Shown here one piece after another: positions 49,795 through 58,179 of a stretch of DNA of 64,000 nt. Source of the DNA: Kordia algicida OT-1. GTDB lineage: Bacteria > Bacteroidota > Bacteroidia > Flavobacteriales > Flavobacteriaceae. The stretch's first letter is position 1; every line of letters begins with the position of its first letter. Where the stretch lies: positions 3,757,339-3,821,338 of the forward strand of contig NZ_DS544873.1 of the NCBI RefSeq assembly GCF_000154725.1, read 5' to 3'. The notes under the pieces were generated by a model. The model saw nothing but the letters and a program-made list of their open reading frames with translations. It was not told the DNA's origin and did no database searches. The translations under genes and the position numbers were made by a program.

Positions 49795-52149
49795 CTATTC
49801 CTGAATTTCAATAGTGCGTTTGGCTTCATTGCCCAATTCATCAACTACCGTAATTTTATGAATTCCTGTTGTAGGCGTGACTTCCATTTCGTGGATGGTT
49901 TCGGTTGTTCCTAAAAAAGTTTCATTTAAATACCAAAAAACTTTGGTTTCTGGAATAGAATGTGCCAAGCGCAATACCAAACCATTGGTATTTCCGTCAA
50001 AATCTTTCGGCAAAAAAACTTTCACAGCTTCTTCAGGATAAATAAAATCCATGCTTTTTTGTCTTTCTGCAATACAATCTTTTCGATAAGGTGGCAATGT
50101 TTTGTACAACGGATTTTTACTTTGATAATAATATTCCATCAATGGCGGCAATACAAACCAACTTTTATGTGTCATTTCGCTTAATGGCTGACAGGAAGAA
50201 TTCACCTGATAACGCTCATTTTTGTCCAAATGAACCCAAATATGATACGGACACGGCTTTGTTTTTAATCCGCTACGTGGAATGAATTGCAATTGTGATT
50301 CCTCACACAATTCCGAAGCGCGATATCCACTTTTTGAGCAAATATTCACTTCTTCTAGTTCGTCATACGGAATATCAAACCATTCACTTTTTGGGAGCAC
50401 ATCAAAAATATCGAACAGAATTGGCGCAGCAGCTGTGGTTCCTATTAATCCTGGGCGACCTTCACCATCGGCATTTCCAACCCAAACGCCAACTACATAA
50501 TCTTTCGTTGTTCCGATTGCCCAAGCGTCACGAAAACCAAAACTGGTTCCTGTTTTCCAAGCAATCTCTTTGCTAGAGTCGAAAAACTCCCAATTTTCTT
50601 CGCCTTCTGGACGATTTACTTCTTTTAGAGATTCATACGTTAAATACATTGAACCTGCATCAAAGATGGTTTTTTCCGCAGTAAGCGTTCCAAAATTGAC
50701 AGTTTCATCAAACAAAAAAGAAGGTTCGCAAAATTCATTGGTGTAATATTGACTTGAGTTTTCTCCAAAATGTATCAGGGTTGATGAAAAAGCAGCATAG
50801 GTTTTACATAAATCCCATAAGTTACTTTCTGCGCCACCTAATATCAATGAAAGTCCATAATGATCGGCACTTTGCGATATGTCTTTCAATTGCATTTTTT
50901 GAAGGTAATAATGAAATCTGTCCAAGCCATATTGTCGCAACATGCGCACCGCAGGAACATTTAACGAACGCGCCAACGCACGTTTTGCAGTCACAGCGCC
51001 ATCATAACTTTCGGTAAAATTCTTCGGAGTGTAATTGCCAATTTTCGTAGGAACATCAACAACCAAAGTGTTTGGAAGTAAATCGCCAGCATCTAAAATC
51101 GCCGTATATAAAAATGGCTTCATAATACTTCCTGTACTTCTGGGTTTGTGAATGATATTTACGTCTTTTTGATGCGCTCTGTCGGTTGGTGTATTTCCAA
51201 CATATGCCAATACTTTTCTTGTTTTTACGTCTAAAATTAACACTGCAGCATTGTACACTTGATTTTGCTTCAATTCACGGTAATGCTTCGCTACAATAGT
51301 ATTTGCTTCTTGTTGTAAATATGCTTCTACGGAAGTTTGCACGCGTTTTCCTTTGTGAGTTTTGGCGACTTTATTGAGCAAATGTTTGGCAGTTTGTGGC
51401 AACGCATACGGTTTTTGAGGCAAAGGTTCTTCAATCGCCAATTCGTAGGTGAGCTTGTCAATTATTTTTTGATCGAATAGCTTTTTGAGTAAGCGATTTC
51501 GTTTGGCTTTTAATCGTGATTGATTTTTCCCAGGATATATTAAACTCGGTGCGTTTGGCAATACGGCAAGTGTAGCATTTTCTGCCCAAGAAAGCTCTTG
51601 CGGGCGTCTTCCAAAATAACGCCAAGCGGCAGCATCCAAGCCAACTACATTTCCACCAAATGGTGCATGCGAAGCGTAAAATGCCAGAATTTCTTCTTTG
51701 GAATGTCGAAACTCTAAGCGAGTTGCTAAAATGATTTCTTTGGCTTTTTCAAAATAGGTGCGTTTTTGTCCTTTTCGGGAAAGTCGAATGACTTGTTGTG
51801 TCAACGTACTTCCGCCGCGTTTTACTTCGCCAGATTCAATATTTTGCCATAATGCTTTTGCGATAGAAATTGGGTTGAATCCTGGGTGATTGTAAAAGTA
51901 TTCGTCTTCAAATTGAACGATACAAACTTTGAATTTTTCTGGAACCGAATCTAGTTTTGGAAATCGCCATTGTCCATCATCCGCAATTTTTGCTCCTAGT
52001 AAAATACCTTCACGGCTTTCAATTACGGTAGAAGTTGGCGTGTTGAAAAGTGTTTTTGGTAAGCAGAAATAATAGGCTATTAACATAATAACCAGCACGA
52101 TACTTTTGATTTTATTATTTTTAATCTTTCGTGTGATGCTGGTTATCAT
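49795..52149 (-). CDS. pbpC: Penicillin-binding protein 1C
   Basis: Bifunctional peptidoglycan synthase-like protein of 784 aa. Membrane anchor at about residues 16-31, GT51 glycosyltransferase domain (FEDEYFYNHPGFN with catalytic Glu, and GGSTLTQQVIR), transpeptidase domain with SIMK (S-x-x-K) in TGSIMKPFLY and KTGTSFG, and a C-terminal BiPBP domain. PbpC is usually paired with an alpha-2-macroglobulin lipoprotein (YfhM), thought to trap proteases and help repair the wall. Here that gene lies about 6 kb upstream (58180), separated by secreted-protein genes. Active-site residues look intact. Confidence 0.92.
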   Translation of the reverse strand: MITSITRKIKNNKIKSIVLVIMLIAYYFCLPKTLFNTPTSTVIESREGILLGAKIADDGQWRFPKLDSVPEKFKVCIVQFEDEYFYNHPGFNPISIAKALWQNIESGEVKRGGSTLTQQVIRLSRKGQKRTYFEKAKEIILATRLEFRHSKEEILAFYASHAPFGGNVVGLDAAAWRYFGRRPQELSWAENATLAVLPNAPSLIYPGKNQSRLKAKRNRLLKKLFDQKIIDKLTYELAIEEPLPQKPYALPQTAKHLLNKVAKTHKGKRVQTSVEAYLQQEANTIVAKHYRELKQNQVYNAAVLILDVKTRKVLAYVGNTPTDRAHQKDVNIIHKPRSTGSIMKPFLYTAILDAGDLLPNTLVVDVPTKIGNYTPKNFTESYDGAVTAKRALARSLNVPAVRMLRQYGLDRFHYYLQKMQLKDISQSADHYGLSLILGGAESNLWDLCKTYAAFSSTLIHFGENSSQYYTNEFCEPSFLFDETVNFGTLTAEKTIFDAGSMYLTYESLKEVNRPEGEENWEFFDSSKEIAWKTGTSFGFRDAWAIGTTKDYVVGVWVGNADGEGRPGLIGTTAAAPILFDIFDVLPKSEWFDIPYDELEEVNICSKSGYRASELCEESQLQFIPRSGLKTKPCPYHIWVHLDKNERYQVNSSCQPLSEMTHKSWFVLPPLMEYYYQSKNPLYKTLPPYRKDCIAERQKSMDFIYPEEAVKVFLPKDFDGNTNGLVLRLAHSIPETKVFWYLNETFLGTTETIHEMEVTPTTGIHKITVVDELGNEAKRTIEIQE

Positions 52150-52165
52150 GTAGTATTATAAGTTT

Positions 52166-53284
52166 TTAGTTTCCGTTGTTGTGAGGAGAAGAAATAACTG
52201 TTCCAGCGCCATTATAAGTGTTAGTATATGGTGTAGAAATCCACGTTCCATTATCAGCGTTCCACACATAGATCATATTATCATCTCGTGCATCAAATAT
52301 AAAGTTACCATTAGAAGTGATAATTGTACCTGCTCCATTATAAGTGTTCGTATATGTAACCGAAGACCACGTACCATCAGCTGCGTTCCACGCAAAAATT
52401 TTGTTATCATCTCTAGAGTTAAAAGCAAAGTTTCCTTCCGAAGAAATGATTGTTCCAGCTCCATTGTAAGTGTTCGTATATGTAACCGAAGACCAAGAAC
52501 CATTAATGGCACTCCATGCAAAAATTTTGTTATCATCTCTAGAGTCAAAAGCAAAATTTCCATTCGAAGAGATGATTGTTCCAGCGCCATTATATGTGTT
52601 TGTATAACTTACATCTGTCCATTCATAGTTTATATAACTCCAAGCATGAATTTTATTATCGTCTCTAGAATTAAAAGCAAAATTTCCATTTGAAGAAATA
52701 ATTTCCCCAGCTCCGTTATATGTATTAGTATATGTTACTGATGACCAACTATTACCATTACTCCATGCGTTTATAGTATTATCATCTCGTGAATCAAATG
52801 CAAAACTGGTATTTGTATTATTGTTTAGCGGGTTTTGAGTGTTTGATTGACTTCCGTTACCAGAACTTCCGCCACCTTGCACACTTCCTGCAGTTTTTGC
52901 ATATAATGCATACGGAACACTTAACAGTTGACTTGTTCCAACAATGGTATAATTTGTTCCACCAGCAATGTCTGTTTCTGTTTTGATAAAATATGGTCCA
53001 GCACTCCAATCAATTGTTGAAAAATCATCAGAAGAAGTTCCGCCGCCAATCATAATGGTAACAAGTCCGTTGGTATTGGTGGAAGCTACATGTGTCTCTG
53101 TATACACAGCAGTTCCTGTAGCATTTGTTTGTAAAATACTGATGCGCATTCCAATATTAGCATCTTGCACCAAATTACCATCTGAATTTCTAATGATAGC
53201 CTGATAATTAATCAAATCTGGTGCCTGCGCAAATGTCATTAAGGTTATACAAAAGGCAATGAGTGTAATAATTTTTCTATTCAT
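52166..53284 (-). CDS. Secreted surface protein with five 40-residue repeats
   Basis: 372 aa with a signal peptide (about 1-19, TFAQ), an N-terminal module of about 110 residues nearly identical to that of the next gene (starts APDLINYQAIIRN, ends LLSVPYALYAK), a Gly/Ser/Asn linker, and five repeats of about 40 residues built on the pattern FxSRDDNxIxAW...SSVTYTNTYNGAG. The repeats are about 120 bp in DNA and strongly conserved, so recently expanded. The head module is common in Bacteroidota surface or appendage proteins. No type IX sorting domain is seen at its end. Function unknown, possibly adhesion. Confidence 0.75.
   Translation of the reverse strand: MNRKIITLIAFCITLMTFAQAPDLINYQAIIRNSDGNLVQDANIGMRISILQTNATGTAVYTETHVASTNTNGLVTIMIGGGTSSDDFSTIDWSAGPYFIKTETDIAGGTNYTIVGTSQLLSVPYALYAKTAGSVQGGGSSGNGSQSNTQNPLNNNTNTSFAFDSRDDNTINAWSNGNSWSSVTYTNTYNGAGEIISSNGNFAFNSRDDNKIHAWSYINYEWTDVSYTNTYNGAGTIISSNGNFAFDSRDDNKIFAWSAINGSWSSVTYTNTYNGAGTIISSEGNFAFNSRDDNKIFAWNAADGTWSSVTYTNTYNGAGTIITSNGNFIFDARDDNMIYVWNADNGTWISTPYTNTYNGAGTVISSPHNNGN
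52893..53172 (-). repeat. 280-bp near-identical segment shared with 54042-54322 (copy A)
   Basis: Encodes the conserved head module. By eye only about four base differences separate this from the copy in the next gene; similarity falls off sharply beyond both ends. Confidence 0.85.
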
Positions 53285-53317
53285 GTTAGGTGTTTGATAA
53301 ATGTTGTCGTTGTGAGG

Positions 53318-54433
53318 TTAATTATTATAATATTGATACGTAAAAGAGCAATTAAAATTAATATTTAATCGTATCGCACTTGCTGAGGTAGGTGTTGTAA
53401 TTGATTCACCATTTAACTCTAATGATAAATCGCCTAAGTTATCTCCATAAGAAAAACCTCCAATGTTAAACTGCCCTGTTTGAGAAGTGCTATTTGGTAA
53501 AAATGCGAAAGGGAAAAAATCAACTCCATCTGATCCATATGTTAATGCTGTTCCATTAAACGAAAGGTTTATAGATTCAATAATATAACTAATTATACCG
53601 CCGCCAGATGGAAAAACTTGAATTCGGTATAATCCATCACTAGGAATAGTTAACGCATTTCCATTTTCTACAAGTTCTCCATTAGAAAATCCAGTACCTC
53701 CATATACAATACTTTCGTTTTGAGCAGCTAGAAATTTAATTTCGGTTCCAGCATCAAAATAGCGCATTCCAATAAAATTACCATATGGATCAACATTGTT
53801 TCCAAATTCTAAAGCTGTTGAAGCATCCCAGTTGTTAAAACTTCCATACAAATAAAAATTAGTTGGTGTTGTTGATGAAGTATTTGAGGTTGGCACAGAC
53901 AATTGTCCATTGTCGTTAATACCCAATTCATATACGGTTCCATCTGGAGAAGTCAATTTAATCGTTGCTCCAGGTTGAGTCAGTGTAATATCGCCACCGT
54001 TATATTCTAAACCTTCTGTGGTTTCTGTGAATTTAGTTCCGTTTTTTGCATATAATGCATACGGAACACTTAATAGTTGACTTGTTCCAACAATGGTATA
54101 ATTTGTTCCACCAGCAATGTCTGTTTCTGTTTTGATAAAATATGGTCCAGCACTCCAATCAATTGTTGAAAAATCATCAGAAGAAGTTCCGCCACCAATC
54201 ATAATGGTAACAAGTCCGTTGGTATTGGTAGAAGCTACATGTGTTTCTGTATACACAGCAGTTCCTGTAGCATTTGTTTGTAAAATACTGATGCGCATTC
54301 CAATATTAGCATCTTGCACCAAGTTTCCTTCAGTGTTTCTTATAATTGCTTGGTAATTAATTAAATCAGGAGCTTGAGCAAGAGTTGAAATGGTTATAAA
54401 AAAAGTGAAAATTACAAGTAATTTTTTTTTCAT
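53318..54433 (-). CDS. Secreted surface protein, paralogue with different C-terminus
   Basis: 371 aa with a signal peptide (about 1-19, STLAQ), the same N-terminal head module as the preceding paralogue, then an unrelated C-terminal half. The latter contains FYLYGSFNNWDAST near residue 190, reminiscent of SusE/SusF-type carbohydrate-binding folds, and a second beta-rich segment to the end. The head module is almost unchanged at DNA level, so the pair arose by recent duplication or gene conversion with exchange of the C-terminal half. Gap to the next gene 33 bp. Function unknown. Confidence 0.75.
   Translation of the reverse strand: MKKKLLVIFTFFITISTLAQAPDLINYQAIIRNTEGNLVQDANIGMRISILQTNATGTAVYTETHVASTNTNGLVTIMIGGGTSSDDFSTIDWSAGPYFIKTETDIAGGTNYTIVGTSQLLSVPYALYAKNGTKFTETTEGLEYNGGDITLTQPGATIKLTSPDGTVYELGINDNGQLSVPTSNTSSTTPTNFYLYGSFNNWDASTALEFGNNVDPYGNFIGMRYFDAGTEIKFLAAQNESIVYGGTGFSNGELVENGNALTIPSDGLYRIQVFPSGGGIISYIIESINLSFNGTALTYGSDGVDFFPFAFLPNSTSQTGQFNIGGFSYGDNLGDLSLELNGESITTPTSASAIRLNINFNCSFTYQYYNN
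54042..54322 (-). repeat. 280-bp near-identical segment shared with 52893-53172 (copy B)
   Basis: Second copy of the head-module coding DNA, offset about 1,149 bp from the first. Confidence 0.85.
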
Positions 54434-54437
54434 TATG

Positions 54438-54905
54438 TTATTTTTTGATGATTTTAAATGTTTTAATTTCTTTAGTTGCTTGAAGAACTTTTAACAGATA
54501 TGTTCCGCTTTTTAGTTTGTTTAAAGCAATTGTTTCGGAAGTGATCTTTTTTTGACTTTTTACTAATTTTCCGTTTAAGTCAAATAGTTGGTAACTCAAA
54601 TCGTGATGTTTTCCGCTTTTCAATCGGACAATATTTGCCGTTGGATTTGGATATACTTGTAATGTTACATCATTAAAAGCAAGATCGTCGATGCTTAATA
54701 GCTGTGTAACTTCTAAAGGAATTTGTATTCCTTGGCTTAAGCTTCCATCGCTACCTTCTATTGTTTTCACAGAAATTAATCCTACAGAATAAGTAATAGT
54801 TCCGTTGCTTCCAGTACTTTCATTAGCCGAAGAAACCGTTGTTTCTTGTGCAACCAAAAGAGAAGTAAAAAAAAGAACTCCTAAAAAAATAGTTTTTTGT
54901 ATCAT
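54438..54905 (-). CDS. T9SS type A sorting-domain protein (155 aa)
   Basis: Signal peptide (about 1-19, SLLVAQ) and short Ser/Thr-rich region (TTVSSANESTGSNGTITYSVG). The type IX secretion type A C-terminal domain follows: QVYPNPTANIVRLKS, then QLFDLNGKLVKSQ, ending GTYLLKVLQATKEIKTFKIIKK. The sorting domain directs export across the outer membrane. It is a very small secreted protein with little mature body. It starts 4 nt before the paralogue cluster and probably belongs to the same operon. The T9SS machinery is encoded elsewhere. Confidence 0.85.
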   Translation of the reverse strand: MIQKTIFLGVLFFTSLLVAQETTVSSANESTGSNGTITYSVGLISVKTIEGSDGSLSQGIQIPLEVTQLLSIDDLAFNDVTLQVYPNPTANIVRLKSGKHHDLSYQLFDLNGKLVKSQKKITSETIALNKLKSGTYLLKVLQATKEIKTFKIIKK

Positions 54906-55000
54906 GTAATACAGTTTTAAAAATTAGACTATAAAATTGGGTATAAAAAACGGCAATTGCAAAGAATTTGTATAAACGTCAAAATAAGCCAACAAGCGTA

Positions 55001-55315
55001 TCATTTCTTTGAAAAATCATATTCTCGTTCCACCTTACAGATTTTTACATTGTAATAGGCGTACCAATTTTTGATTCCTTTTTGTTGTGCAATGAGATGA
55101 TCGGTATGCTGTTTCCATTGCTGAATAGCTTCTAGGGTTTCCCAATAACTCACTGTAATTCCAATCGTATTTCGTGCACTATCAATACCGAGAAAACCTT
55201 TTTGGACTTTAGCCAAATCTTCCATTTGTTGCGACATTTCTGCATAACCTTCTGTTGTTTCTGTCTGAATTGAGGTAAAAATTACGGCGTAATATGGTGT
55301 GAATTCTGTGTTCAT
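55001..55315 (-). CDS. Antibiotic-biosynthesis-monooxygenase (ABM)-domain protein
   Basis: 104-aa cytoplasmic protein of the ABM dimeric ferredoxin-like fold. Typical features: YYAVIFTSIQTETTEGYAEM at the start, GFLGIDSARN, and YWETLEAIQQWKQH. These domains include quinol and polyketide monooxygenases, heme-degrading enzymes and stress proteins. Substrate unknown. It is embedded among secreted-protein genes (3 nt after the type B protein gene). Confidence 0.8.
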   Translation of the reverse strand: MNTEFTPYYAVIFTSIQTETTEGYAEMSQQMEDLAKVQKGFLGIDSARNTIGITVSYWETLEAIQQWKQHTDHLIAQQKGIKNWYAYYNVKICKVEREYDFSKK

Positions 55316-55318
55316 TTT

Positions 55319-58048
55319 TTAACGAATTAAAGAGAAACTACCTGAAAACGTTTGTCCTTCCGAGGTTTGAAATTTGTACCAATATTCGTTGCTTGGCATA
55401 GGTTTTCCTCTGTATGTTCCGTCCCAACCTTGTGTTTGTCCTGGTTTGAAGTAGAACAATAATTTCCCGTAACGATCAAATATATACATGATGGCAGTTT
55501 GTTGTACCGCGATTGAAATTCCTCGTACATTCCAAGTGTCGTTTGCCATGTCATTGTTTGGAGTAAAGAAACCTGGAAAAGAGATGTTAGCAATGTCAAC
55601 AACGGTTTCGTAACAATCAGGATCTACAAAAAAGTTGGTAATACTTTTACATCCGTTACCGTTTGTTACTGTAACAAATATTTCCTGCGTATCATTGGTT
55701 GCATAATAGATAGGATCAATCGAATTGATTTCTTGTTCAGCATCAATTTCAGAAAGGTAAAATTCTAAAGAATAACTTGTATTTCCTGTCATAATAATTT
55801 GCGCATAACTATCATTTAAATTGAAGTATCCATTAGAATTGTTATCAATATAACAATCTGTCAATAAGCGGGCACTTGGCGAATTTACCATAGGTTCTAC
55901 TACAGGATTTTGTAGTATTTCAATGATGAATTGTGTGGTTTCAAAACAAGTAGTTTCTATATTTTCTACACGAATAAAAATGGTGCTTTGTCCCGAAGTT
56001 AACGTAAAGTTTGTACTCATAGCATCTACATTGTTCAGCGCATCATCCGCGGAAGCGTGATAGGAGACATTCACATTTTCCGTAACATTTTGTAACAGTT
56101 CATTTTCTACTAGCGTGAGATCAAAAAGTTGACTATTTCCATTTTCGCAAGCAACTATATTGTTGGGCGTTACTAAATTTAAATTTGTATTGGTAGTGAT
56201 GTCAAATTGTGTCGTTGCAAAGCAGTCAGTATCTACATCTTGTACGCGTACATATATGGTGTCCTGATTTGTATTTGTCGTATAATTTGTAGAAACAGCA
56301 TTTGTATTGTTGGCTGCATCATCTTCAGAAGTGTGATATGTAACCGTAACATTTTGTGTTGTATTTGCCAACATATTTTCTTCTACTTGCGATAAATCTA
56401 CGGAAGTGTTGTTTTGATTTGCACACAAAGTAATATCGTTTGGCGTTGTTATTTGTAAGCTTTCACTAAGGATAATGTCAAATTGCGTCGTAGTAAAACA
56501 GTCATTGTCATTATTTTGAACGCGTACAAAAATAGTTTCCTGTCCTGGTGTTATTTGATAGTTTGTATTGATCGAATTTGTTCCAGAATCAGCATCTGCC
56601 ATTGAATTGTGATACGTAACCGTGACAGGAACTGTGTTGTTTTGAAGTAATTCAGTTTCTACATCAGTAAGTGTAAAAATTCCATTGTTTTCATATTGAC
56701 ATGCAACCAAATTTGAAGGCATTACCAAAGTTGGACCCAAATCAGCACTGATGTCAAATTGTGTAATAGCAAAACAATCATCGTCTACATTTTGAACGCG
56801 TACATAGATTGTTTCTTGATTTAATAATGTGTTATAATTTGAATTGACTGCACTTACGTTTGCTGTAGCATCTTCTTCTGAATTGTAATAGGTTACCGTG
56901 ACAGGATTGGTTACATTTTGAAGCAACTCAGTTTCAACTTCCGTTAAATCGAAAGTAAAGCTGTTAGGGTTTTCGCTACAAATACTTATGCCTGTTGGCG
57001 TTGTTAATTCAGGTATTGTGTTTGTAATGATTAAATTTACTTCTATAATTTCAAAATCGCCTGTCAGCGTGTTTTCAACTCTTATATAAATGGTTTGTCC
57101 GCCTTGTTGTGTATTTGTCCATTGGTCAGGAAGTGGATTTACACTAGCATTTGCATCGGCAAGATTGCTATGTGACGTAATTTCATAAGAAAAGGCTTCG
57201 TGCAAACCTGCGGCGCCATACCAAGCTCCATAAGTAAAATTGTTGGTAGCAATGGTATCAAAGGTAAACGTGTCTAAATTGATTTTATATACTTCTGAAG
57301 AAGAAACTCCGTAAAGTGTTCCTAATTCGCTAGCCAATCCAAATGTTGCATCTGGAATTTGACCAAGATTTACATGCGATACATAGTTAAAATTAGTATC
57401 TAAAGTTACTTCAAATAGTTGTATTGTACCATCAGGATTTCTCCAAGCAATGTACATTTTATCTCCAAGCATTACAAAATCGCCTGCAGGCGTACCATTT
57501 CCGAAATCATGCCAAACATACGGCGGCGTGCTTCCATCACTATTGAAGCGATATACAACACTTCCAGAAGCTCCACCAAAGTACATATTTCCTTGCGTAT
57601 CAAAAGATAAAGAGTTGGAAGTAGGAGTTGTACCCAAACCAGGAACAGTTGCAAGTGTACAGTTGGTATCATCTAAAGAAAAAATAGTGCTAAAATCAGT
57701 TACGTAAATTACTTCTTGTTCGTCTACAGCAATATCAGAAAAACTACTAGACACATCACAAATAAGTTCTGTGTCGACAGTGCCCGATAAGTCACTAAAT
57801 TTTACAACAGCACCTGTAGAAGTACACACATAAATTGCTTCTTCAATAGCAACACTATCATAAGTTTCTAAAATATCAGCTTGAATGCTAGAAATATCAA
57901 TGTCTACAAAACCATCATCATCGCAAATAGTATATGTAATAGGATCCATCATTGCTTCTGATTTATCATCAAACAATGCATCTTTAGATTTTCCTGAAAA
58001 GGCAAAAATCGCTAGTATAATAATAAATCCTATTTTAAATTTTGACAT
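55319..58048 (-). CDS. T9SS type B sorting-domain protein with four 93-residue repeats
   Basis: 909-aa secreted protein. An N-terminal signal-like segment (IGFIIILAIFAFSGK) precedes a region of about 260 residues, probably a beta-propeller of W/Y/D-rich blades. Four repeats of about 93 residues follow, each with the pattern TPxxIxxC...LxxVExELLxN...VTVTYxxS...ETIYVRVQN.DxDCFxxTQFDI. The C-terminal type B sorting region contains ISFPGFFTPNNDMANDTWNV and DRYGKLLFYFKPGQTQGWDG, ending FSGSFSLIR. It is exported by T9SS and probably surface-attached. It is the first gene of the insertion between the macroglobulin and pbpC genes. Confidence 0.85.
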   Translation of the reverse strand: MSKFKIGFIIILAIFAFSGKSKDALFDDKSEAMMDPITYTICDDDGFVDIDISSIQADILETYDSVAIEEAIYVCTSTGAVVKFSDLSGTVDTELICDVSSSFSDIAVDEQEVIYVTDFSTIFSLDDTNCTLATVPGLGTTPTSNSLSFDTQGNMYFGGASGSVVYRFNSDGSTPPYVWHDFGNGTPAGDFVMLGDKMYIAWRNPDGTIQLFEVTLDTNFNYVSHVNLGQIPDATFGLASELGTLYGVSSSEVYKINLDTFTFDTIATNNFTYGAWYGAAGLHEAFSYEITSHSNLADANASVNPLPDQWTNTQQGGQTIYIRVENTLTGDFEIIEVNLIITNTIPELTTPTGISICSENPNSFTFDLTEVETELLQNVTNPVTVTYYNSEEDATANVSAVNSNYNTLLNQETIYVRVQNVDDDCFAITQFDISADLGPTLVMPSNLVACQYENNGIFTLTDVETELLQNNTVPVTVTYHNSMADADSGTNSINTNYQITPGQETIFVRVQNNDNDCFTTTQFDIILSESLQITTPNDITLCANQNNTSVDLSQVEENMLANTTQNVTVTYHTSEDDAANNTNAVSTNYTTNTNQDTIYVRVQDVDTDCFATTQFDITTNTNLNLVTPNNIVACENGNSQLFDLTLVENELLQNVTENVNVSYHASADDALNNVDAMSTNFTLTSGQSTIFIRVENIETTCFETTQFIIEILQNPVVEPMVNSPSARLLTDCYIDNNSNGYFNLNDSYAQIIMTGNTSYSLEFYLSEIDAEQEINSIDPIYYATNDTQEIFVTVTNGNGCKSITNFFVDPDCYETVVDIANISFPGFFTPNNDMANDTWNVRGISIAVQQTAIMYIFDRYGKLLFYFKPGQTQGWDGTYRGKPMPSNEYWYKFQTSEGQTFSGSFSLIR

Positions 58049-58179
58049 ATAATTTTTGTAATGATTTCCTTTTTATCAGATGTGAATTTCCATGAAAGGT
58101 TGCGTTTTTTTAGTGTGAAAACGATAGCGTTCTGGGATTTTTCTTCATTATTTACTGATGTTGGATATCCTATTTTTAT

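Noticed and set aside
52181-52693. 170-codon plus-strand frame opposite the repeat surface protein
   Set aside because: Its periodic Ile/Cys/Arg pattern is the complement of the 120-bp coding repeats; the minus-strand gene has a signal peptide and known head module.
52166-58048. Prophage tail-fibre region
   Set aside because: The head module also occurs in phage fibres, but there are no other phage genes and T9SS sorting domains are present.
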